Of a DNA stretch of 64,000 nt, positions 58,301 to 64,000 are shown piece after piece. Position numbers and translations under genes: made by a program. Source of the stretch: Hyalella azteca (Eukaryota > Arthropoda > Malacostraca > Amphipoda > Hyalellidae); the NCBI RefSeq assembly GCF_000764305.2, contig NW_025933375.1, positions 186,001-250,000 on the forward strand, read 5' to 3'. The first letter of the stretch is position 1; every line of letters begins with the position of its first letter. The notes under the pieces are model-generated. The model was not told where the DNA came from. It made no database searches and was given only the letters and a program-made list of their open reading frames with translations.

Positions 58301-59925
58301 TCTCATACAATCATCTTTCTATACAATTGTAAAGAAACCTCCTATATTTTCAGCCTTTTATTCTGATGTCCGTACCAAAAAAAAATCTGATCCACCATTG
58401 TCAGTAGCCACAATGCTCATCGTAGCATCTCAATCTATAACTTGTAGTCATATATCATTGTTGAAACTTTTCACTAATATATCATTAGTCACATTTTTTT
58501 ACCATCACATCATTAGTGAAAGTTTGCTACTAGCAATTATCTACACCGTTCTTTTCTCAACCATCGTTCCCGAATTTTTACCAATTATCATCAGTATAAA
58601 TTTGAAACTTGAAAACGTCCACCCTGTTCACACCACAATCACCCTGTTCACCCCAGCAATCACCCTGTTCACCCCCGCAATCACCCTGTTCACCCCCGCA
58701 ATCACCCTGTTCACCCCCGCAATCACCCTGTTCACCCCCACAATCACCCTTCTTCACCCCCGCAATCACAAACCCCATTGGTCACCGCAATCACCTACCC
58801 TGTTCACCCCCGAAATCATTCACCCTGTTCACCCCCGCAATCACGCCCCCCCTCCCCCCTCACAATCACCCACCACCTCCCCGACCATGACTCACTTTGT
58901 TCACTCACAGCCACGGTCAGGATACGTGCAAGACTCGCCGCCCTGGGCTGACCCTAACGGCACGTATACGACACGTGCCCGCCTCACGCTGCCCGTGACC
59001 GGGGACCACGTGCCCGCCCTCGCCATCACGTGCCGGGCCCGCGTGCTCACCCTCAGCGTCGAGGACTCGGTCAACGTGAGGGTCGAGCGGGCCGCCAACG
59101 GCCTACTCAGCCTCTTCGGGGCAGGTGAGGCTGAGGGACAGGTGAGGCTGAGGGGCAGGTGAGGCTGAGGGGCAGGTGAGGCTGAGGGGCAGGTGAGGCT
59201 GAGGGGCAGGTGAGGCTGAGGGGCAGGTGAGTGAGGGTCTGAGGGGCAGGTGAGGCTGAGGGGCAGGTGAGGCTGAGGGGCAGGTGAGGCTGAGGGGCAG
59301 GTGAGGCTGAGGGGCAGGTGAGTCTGAGGGGCAGGTGAGTGAGGGTCTGAGGGGCAGGTGAGGCTGAGGGGCAGGTGAGGCTGAGGGGCAAGTGAAGCTG
59401 AGGAGCAGGTGAGAGGTTTACTCAGCTTCTGATTCTCGCTGGAGATGCAAGTCTCGCTCATGTGTTGACTCCAAAGGCCATACTTTCAAAACTCGCTATG
59501 TAAACGTAAGTACTTACGCTCTATTTTCTTGTCTATGATTGGTGGATTTTGCTTAAAGGGCCGTCAATGAATGGCTAATGAACTTACGATCTCTTAACTT
59601 TTTTGCAAGTATAGGCCCAGCTCAGCTTCTGAGTTTTGCTGCGTATCTCAAGGTCCGTTGTGAGCCACAATTCAATATTTTATTATTGAATCCAGTTATT
59701 GAAGTAAATTCAGTGTAAAATCTAAATAAACCGTGTTTCTTCCTATACGTTAGCAAGGGCTGGCAATATGTATACTTACTGACAAGTGAGAAACAAGACA
59801 ACATTTCTCGGGCAGGTACACGACACAGCCCGCCGCTGCCGGCGCTGGTAATGCTGGTAGCCGCTGGTCTGCTGCAGGTGGTTGCCGTCAGGCTGCTGTC
59901 CAACGCTTGCTTATGGCGCCGCTAA
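52293..59925 (+). CDS. Beaten-path-like two-Ig-domain cell-surface protein, 7 exons, 304 aa (gene span)
   Basis: Joined exons: 52293-52353, 54047-54192, 54590-54700, 55911-56046, 57013-57149, 58911-59124 and 59816-59925. They total 915 nt, which is 304 codons plus TAA. Every intron begins with GT and ends with AG, and all six junction phases match (1,0,0,1,0,1), which is hard to obtain by chance. Residues 1-20 are a signal peptide. Ig1 has Cys53, Trp79 and Cys130 with the motif EGQYIC. Ig2 has Cys176 and Cys238, but Phe189 sits where Trp is usual. Sequons lie at Asn143, 147, 173 and 213. Residues 276-296 are hydrophobic, followed by a short tail ending in WRR, so the protein is a single-pass membrane protein or GPI-anchored. 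The stretches KWWKDG and CEVMGAGPTF resemble Drosophila Beat proteins, known as axon-guidance partners of the Sidestep family. That function is inferred from family resemblance only. Other two-Ig adhesion proteins are the alternative. Confidence 0.82.
52354..54046 (+). other. Intron 1 of the Beat-like gene
   Basis: Mostly unique AT-rich sequence. It holds the right half of a dispersed element (52745-52830) related to the palindrome at 30.5 kb. A TAATAG-rich simple repeat lies near 53040-53150. The 70-bp array overlaps the 3' splice site. Confidence 0.75.
52745..52830 (+). mobile_element. Dispersed relative of the 30.5-kb palindrome (right half)
   Basis: GATATGGTGAACTTGCTTG, then TTTCTTTGCTTTTAAATTC, and a flank ending in ACTAGTAATATA match 30555-30640 with scattered differences. 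It lies in intron 1 of the Beat-like gene. Two copies sharing a defined end suggest a small interspersed element. Confidence 0.6.
53830..54062. repeat. 70-bp tandem array spanning the exon 2 acceptor
   Basis: Three near-identical 70-bp copies plus one diverged copy upstream. Each carries TTCGTGTTCGTGCAG, with the AG ending at 53906, 53976 and 54046, and at 53843 in the diverged copy. The last copy supplies the exon 2 acceptor. Confidence 0.93.
54047..54192 (+). CDS. Beat-like gene exon 2: start of Ig1
   Basis: Encodes residues 21-69, including the first Ig cysteine in DVQLTCRW (Cys53). The acceptor used here, ending at 54046, is the last of three identical copies in a 70-bp array. AG sites 6 and 9 bases downstream give the same phase, so a few residues are uncertain. 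The donor is GGG/GTCAGT at 54193, the first of 13 copies in a 21-bp array. The coding 3' end (GGGPSHG) already blends into repeat sequence. Confidence 0.75.
54181..54460. repeat. 21-bp tandem array of in-frame donors at the end of exon 2
   Basis: Thirteen copies of a 21-bp unit (core GGGGTCAGTGGCTTAATG). GT dinucleotides fall at 54193, 54214, 54235 and so on to 54445, at exact 21-bp steps. Most read GTCAGT; one reads GTCACT. The frame stays open (repeat GVSGLMH) until a TGA just after the array. Confidence 0.95.
54590..54700 (+). CDS. Beat-like gene exon 3: middle of Ig1
   Basis: Encodes residues 70-106. It carries the core tryptophan in VKWWKDGHQLFKI, closely resembling the equivalent stretch of Beat proteins. 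The acceptor is TTTTCATGCAG and the donor is ATC/GTGAGC. Both ends are phase 0. Among the internal exons it is the one with no tandem array touching either splice site. Confidence 0.85.
55045..55910. repeat. Intron 3 tandem repeats running up to the exon 4 acceptor
   Basis: Degenerate units of about 44 bp at 55045-55240 are followed by four to five copies of a 100-120 bp unit from about 55390. That unit contains GGGGCCTGTGACATATTG and GTACCTACAATTTTTA. The last copy runs into ACCTACACTGTTTATC and ends at the exon 4 acceptor. Confidence 0.85.
55911..56046 (+). CDS. Beat-like gene exon 4: end of Ig1
   Basis: Encodes residues 107-151 plus one base of codon 152. It holds the second Ig1 cysteine in SEGQYICEV (Cys130) and two N-glycosylation sequons, NAT and NLT. 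The acceptor is GCGGCAG at 55910 and closes a tandem array. The donor GCTG/GTGAGT at 56047 is the first of five copies. I chose the first donor because it joins directly to exon 5 to give VAEVPD, the expected inter-domain linker. Confidence 0.83.
56028..56232. repeat. Tandem array duplicating the exon 4 end and donor
   Basis: Five copies of GTCAACCTCACCGTCGCTG followed by GTGAGT-like donors. The GT positions are 56047, 56089, 56128, 56170 and 56220, with spacings 42, 39, 42 and 50. The first four are frame-neutral relative to each other. Each extra copy would add an NLT sequon. Confidence 0.93.
56803..57067. repeat. Duplicated exon 5 acceptor and exon start (122-bp unit)
   Basis: A 122-bp duplication places a copy of the exon 5 acceptor plus 55 exonic bases at 56881-56945. 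A third copy near 56803-56890 has lost most of the exonic part. In the upstream copy the frame reaches TAA at 56947, inside an AATAAA. Confidence 0.9.
56891..56949 (+). pseudogene. Decoy partial copy of exon 5 with a premature stop
   Basis: Nearly identical to the first 55 bases of exon 5 and preceded by the same CACACAG acceptor. Spliced from exon 4 it would encode E and then VPDAVLMTGAQRVYRTGQ before TAA. No cysteine of Ig2 is reached. Use of this site would give a short secreted form or a decayed transcript; neither can be shown from DNA. Confidence 0.7.
57013..57149 (+). CDS. Beat-like gene exon 5: start of Ig2
   Basis: Encodes residues 152-197, including TNITCTAEHARPPASITF with Cys176. 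The acceptor is CACACAG ending at 57012 and the donor is CAC/GTGAGT, phase 0. Its first 55 bases are copied 122 bp upstream, where the copy meets a stop codon. Ig2 lacks the usual core tryptophan: Phe189 occupies that position. Confidence 0.85.
57150..58611 (+). other. Intron 5 of the Beat-like gene, 5' part
   Basis: AT-rich intronic sequence with loose ACAGT...TTCATTT echoes at 57555-57665. The C-rich array and exon 6 follow. Confidence 0.6.
58612..58850. repeat. 21-bp C-rich array upstream of exon 6
   Basis: About six tight copies of a 21-bp unit (CACCCTGTTCACCCCCGCAA) followed by degenerate C-rich copies to about 58850. The acceptor region TTTGTTCACTCACAG looks like a diverged copy of the same unit. 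The array supplies a long pyrimidine-rich tract. Confidence 0.9.
58911..59124 (+). CDS. Beat-like gene exon 6: end of Ig2
   Basis: Encodes residues 198-268 plus one base. It carries sequon NGT at 213 and the closing cysteine in LAITCRAR (Cys238). It is markedly GC-rich compared with its surroundings. The acceptor is TTGTTCACTCACAG. The donor GCAG/GTGAGG at 59125 is the first of about sixteen donor copies in a mostly 17-bp array. Confidence 0.83.
59106..59415. repeat. 17-bp array of CAG/GTGAG donors after exon 6
   Basis: About sixteen copies of CAG/GTGAG with GT at 59125, 59142, 59159, 59176, 59193, 59210, 59227 and on to 59409. Steps are mostly 17 bp, with some 23 bp. The unit is GTGAGGCTGAGGGGCAG. 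The true exon 6 end forms the first unit. Confidence 0.95.
59816..59925 (+). CDS. Beat-like gene exon 7: C-terminal hydrophobic segment and stop
   Basis: Encodes residues 269-304 and TAA. In the phase set by exon 6 it reads as a hydrophobic run (LPALVMLVAAGLLQVVAV) ending in CLWRR. The other two frames give soluble tails. The basic end favours a single-pass membrane segment with a very short cytoplasmic tail, but a GPI signal is possible. The acceptor is TCTCGGGCAG. Confidence 0.78.
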
Positions 59926-59957
59926 GAACTAACTAACTTTAGAGCAGCTACACCGAG

Positions 59958-60300
59958 ATAATTTTACGTGAATATCTTGCTATGGCGTAAAAATTTTTAC
60001 ATGAATATCTTGCTATGGCGTGAAAAATTTATATGAATATCTTGCTATGGCGGAAAAAAACTTTACGTGAATATCTTGCTATGGCGTGAAAAAATTTACA
60101 TGAATATCTTGCTATGGCGGAAAAAAATTTTACGTGAATATCTTGCTATGGCGGAAAAAATTTTACATGAATATCTTGCCATGGCGTGAAAAAATTTACA
60201 TGAATATCTTGCTATGGCGGAAAAAATTTTACATGAATATCTTGCTATGGCGCAAAAAATTCTACATGAATATCTTGGTATGGCAGAAAAAATACAAGGA
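59958..60300. repeat. 31-bp array just downstream of the stop codon
   Basis: About eleven copies of a unit near 31 bp built on ATGAATATCTTGCTATGGCG and an A/T run. It begins about 35 bp after the TAA and so probably lies in the 3' UTR. Short ORFs on both strands here are repeat translations. Confidence 0.92.
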
Positions 60301-60523
60301 GGTGCATCAATCAAACGCTTACTCATGTTAATCTAGAGACTGCGTAGAGAAGTTATTTATGGCTTCCTATAGGATTGTTTTGTGTTGTAAGCTGTATTAA
60401 GTGACAGAAGAAAATGGTGGTGCGGCTGATGGGTGAGTCGTATTTAAAATTCATCATTAAAAATTTTGTTTACATGCGAACTCTAATCTTGAATTTACAT
60501 GCGAATTCTAAACTAGAAAAATG

Positions 60524-60645
60524 AATAAACAATAGTGCGATGAAATTAATTCGCTAGCAACAATTATTTTCCATGTAACATAATAGTAGAATTTTTACGA
60601 CTGTGAAATATTTTAACTAGATTTGTGTTATAAATCTTTAATAAA
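60524..60645 (+). promoter_or_regulatory. Candidate polyadenylation signals for the Beat-like gene
   Basis: AATAAA occurs at 60524-60529 and 60640-60645. These are the first such hexamers I see after the stop codon. The distance (about 600-700 bp) is reasonable for a 3' UTR, but AATAAA is common in AT-rich DNA. Confidence 0.3.
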
Positions 60646-63600
60646 GAACATAAACGGCTCGCTTTCATACAGACTCAGGACTCGATGAACTCAAGTGTAA
60701 CGGTGAATAGGGCTAGATTTTATTTTCGAAGCTTGTAGCGGACGCAGTTTATTTAACTAAATTTCTTGTGTACATTTTAATGTTAATATTCAACAATATT
60801 TTATCTTTGTTATTATTCAATCTTATATCAGGATCTGTGTAGGCATAGGATCACTCTAGGGAAAAAATGATTAATTGTTTGATACCAATGAACAATTGAA
60901 ACAAAATTCTGCCATGACACTTGAACTTTACAAGAAATTGCAGTGTTTAAGACTCTCGATCTGCTGAGACTATTTGAAAAATTGTTTATGATTTTAACTA
61001 TTCTTGCATGTGGTTATTTTTTTAAGTCGATGTGATGCAGATTAGCGAGAAAATTATTCTTGAACGACCTGAGTGAAATACTTACTATTTTCAAGGTAGG
61101 TAAGTGACGAGGTATCATAAGCAGCTCCAAATTAGAATATTCAACATGATTGTCAACACCCTCGAGTAAAATTCATCATGAATTAAAAATTAAAGGCATT
61201 ATAATTTTACTGTATTTTTTTCATTTTGCCATTATAAATATATATTAATATATTTATGTTTATTGAATTTTTGTATAGCTCGTTTTTTCTGCAAATGACA
61301 CCGTAAGAACTCCATCGCGCATTCATTAACATGTTGTAAGACTGATTGATTAAATACCTGTAAGATATAAAGTATCGAGTCTTATTTAAACGTGGCTAAG
61401 AGTTCATTTCATTACATAAATTCATCTCTGAAAAACAAACACTAATTTTTCAAATGAGTGGTAACTTATCATCAAAATTGTTGACAAGCAATTACAAGCA
61501 ACTGTCATTTTCTATGCTTCAACATTCGTTGAAACGTTGACAATGTTCGTATAATGCATTTATAACTGTTTATTTAAAATTAAAATTAATTCCGAGAATA
61601 CTTATCGAATCGAGACAATTCAGGAACAGAAAAGATTTAAAATCGTGATTATAAAAACTGCAAATGAGTAAATAAGCGTAAGACGTTCGTATGTGATAAG
61701 CAAAATACCATGGGCAAATTAATATCCAGTATATTGCAGGCTTCAGTGTCCGTATGTTTGAACGATTCCCTGCATAAATTATCGAGCGTGACTTTCTCTG
61801 TACAGCTTTTAATGTTGGCTATTACCTGCACATTTAATGTAAGTCATAACTATAAATATGTCGCAGTTACCAGTGCACGGCCCCTGTTATATGTTGTTCC
61901 TTCATAAACCCGATTTGTCGTTGTGTACATAGGGTAAGAATGTTACCCCGAAACTTGAAGCATCAATAGGACACCAATATCCTTTCAATTGTTTTATTGA
62001 CCTTTTAAGTCCTTAGGTTCTCTAACGCTTTGATTTTAAGCGTATTAAGTGCAAGGGCGTTTGAGTTCATAATTTTCTTGTACCTCTGGCGGTAAATCGC
62101 CGATTTTTTTGAGTCTCAGAAAACTACACGGAATCTTAGCCCTCATAAATGATCATTTGATCATACAAATAAATAAATAGTACCTCGCAAACATGCCCGA
62201 ATAATACATTTCACATACAGAAGAAACTTAAAAGTTTAAGCTCTTGGGCGACTTTTACATCTCGAATCCAAAATTGTATATAATAACTTTTTCTAGCTGC
62301 TCCGTAAAAGTTTTCAAACCTCGGTTAAAACGAACGTCTCGGCTCTGATTCGTTCTTCACAATCGCCTTCAAAAATGTTCCAACAGAAAAGTATCAAAAT
62401 GCTCAACTCGAAATCTCGCTCCATGATTCCATGTATCTTTTTCCTCTGTATATAGAATATGCCACAGCGTATCAACCCGGACCACTTCTCTATGTAAATA
62501 CGTGAGCCTTGCGGCGAACACTTTTGTCTCGCCTCGAGAGTAGTCTTATGCTGCTGTCTTCCCGGGCTAAAATGGCCTGGCAAGTAAAAATAAATTATCA
62601 CAAGACTCAAAAAATTTACCCCAAAGATGCTCAGTTTACACCTAGACCATTAGGCAGCGAAGTGTTGGAATAATTTGACGACGCTTGGGAGAGGCCATTT
62701 TTATAGAAAAATTTTCAAGACAAAGCCAACAGCTAGAAATTTTTGAGAGAACATGTGATATAAAAAAGAAAATTTGACATAATTAAGAAGCTAACTAGAT
62801 ATTTCCAAAGTATTTAAATGAGTTTTAAAAGGCGTATAATTTCATTGATCGAAAAAAAGGAATAAATTAATTAAACAGTTTTTTTTAGCAAGCTTGTGTT
62901 GCTCAAAACTTCAGATGTTGAAACATTTACGGTTCTCCAAGACGTTACAAATATGCATGAACGTTACGGAAACTCACACACATTAATTTTTGAGTAAATT
63001 CAACCTAAAAAAATTTTATGCAGCGTAATGTCAACAAATGTGAATAGAAATAATTAAAAACTAATAATCCGGCAAAACAAAATTCGAGGCTGCTATTTTC
63101 TCAGCGCGAAATTTCAACAAGCAAAACGAACGTCGTCGCGCATGAATATACCTAAGACAAAATATTGGAGAACCAAAAACGCAAATTAAAAATATTAGTG
63201 ATTGAATTTCATTACAATGTAATTTCGATGTTAGAGGTACCTATGTTATTTAGAGAAATTTGTTATTTTAGTTGTGATGTGAAAAAATGATTCGTGAGCA
63301 GTTGACGCACTCAATTATGCACACGAAGAAAAAAAAAATGAGGGGCACGACGTGTACAGTGTAGTGTACACTTCATAATTACAATTAAAAATTGAATAAA
63401 AAACAAATTGTGGACCACAATAATTTCAAACAATATGAGTAGGAAATTTTAGCTTTTGTACGATGCTCGATTAACAGTCAATAACATATGCAGGAGTAAT
63501 TGCGATTTCGATAAAAACACCTAATGATAATAATTAGGTCATGTGTGTGAATTCAAAAGATATTTGTGGCTTAGAGTTATTTATGTATTATTAATATTAT

Positions 63601-63784
63601 TATTATATGTAGCATTTCAAAGTATAAAATGAATGGTTACCAATAGATGCGATTGACAAAACAATAACTTTGATGTTTTAAGTATTTACTTATAAAATAT
63701 TTATATATTCTCATATACGTAATCACATTCTAGTTTGAACAATTATTTTCGCGTAAAAATCATAACTGTGATTTCAACAGATGA
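60646..63784. other. Non-coding, nothing recognised
   Basis: AT-rich unique sequence downstream of the Beat-like gene. No repeats and no supported coding frame. Confidence 0.55.
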
Positions 63785-63994
63785 TTGAATACGCCAGCTT
63801 CGAATTTTCACAACACATTCATCATAGCTGACCAGTCTCTTCTGCAAACAAAAATATTATTAAATAATAATGATAACACCTCTGCTGACACAGAACATGA
63901 GAAACCCACCAAGGAAAAAATCGTGCCTAAGAATAGTAAAGTCTTGACGAAAAACTTACGTCAACTGCAGAAGGAAATTGAATTTAGGATATGA
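63785..63994 (+). CDS. Unassigned open frame at the window edge
   Basis: 69 codons to TGA with a charged, protein-like end (EHEKPTKEKIVPKNSK, KNLRQLQKEIEF). There is no in-frame ATG; the frame opens after a TGA at 63782. A TTTCAACAG just upstream would put that stop in the exon, so any acceptor would have to be further in. Possibly a terminal exon, possibly chance. Confidence 0.2.
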   Translation: MNTPASNFHNTFIIADQSLLQTKILLNNNDNTSADTEHEKPTKEKIVPKNSKVLTKNLRQLQKEIEFRI

Positions 63995-64000
63995 GAGTGA

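Noticed and set aside
58901..59461. 186-codon Pro/Ser/Leu-rich minus-strand frame
   Set aside because: It is the reverse translation of exon 6 plus the 17-bp donor array.

Overview
This is a stretch of animal nuclear DNA, most likely from an arthropod and possibly a crustacean. The arthropod call rests on an intron-containing gene resembling the arthropod Beaten-path (Beat) immunoglobulin family. The DNA is AT-rich and gene-poor, and it is crowded with minisatellites: summing the spans listed here gives roughly 11 kb of tandem repeat. There are no bacterial-style operons, and nearly all long open frames are repeat translations or chance ORFs. The species cannot be fixed from the sequence alone.

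Layout: 1-30 kb is non-coding sequence broken by tandem arrays (40-bp units near 1 kb, 74-80 bp near 8.3 kb, 48 bp near 12.8 kb, 50 bp near 18.8 kb, 48 bp near 21.6 kb, 8 bp near 22.7 kb, 31 bp near 23.3 kb, 47 bp near 24 kb, about 64 bp near 24.9 kb). A short dispersed element with inverted ends occurs three times (2.7, 27.2 and 33.8 kb). From 30 to 52 kb there is an 84-bp palindrome with a dispersed relative, a Tc1/mariner-like end cut off by a sequencing-adapter remnant, a dimeric tRNA-like SINE, a 42-bp array, and a 2-kb array of 21-bp units with higher-order structure.

The one gene I can support fully is on the + strand at 52,293-59,925. Seven exons join with matching phases into an uninterrupted 304-codon frame: a signal peptide, two Ig domains with their cysteine pairs, and a C-terminal hydrophobic segment. 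By family knowledge it would act in axon guidance or cell recognition through Sidestep-type partners.

The most striking feature is that many exon edges of this gene lie inside, or abut, a private tandem array whose repeat unit contains the splice site itself. The exon 2 donor is repeated 13 times at 21-bp steps, in frame. The exon 4 donor is repeated 5 times, mostly in frame, and the exon 6 donor about 16 times at mostly 17-bp steps. The exon 2 acceptor is repeated at 70-bp steps. The exon 5 acceptor and first third of the exon are duplicated into a decoy with a stop codon. Further arrays abut exon 1, the acceptors of exons 4 and 6, and the stop codon. This gives ladders of competing splice sites, which in exon 6 could switch between membrane-anchored and soluble ends.

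Two remnants matching the Nextera transposon end, each near a single N, mark likely assembly joins near 1.1 and 31.5 kb. The rest, including 60.6-64 kb, shows no gene I can support beyond a few weak candidate exons.
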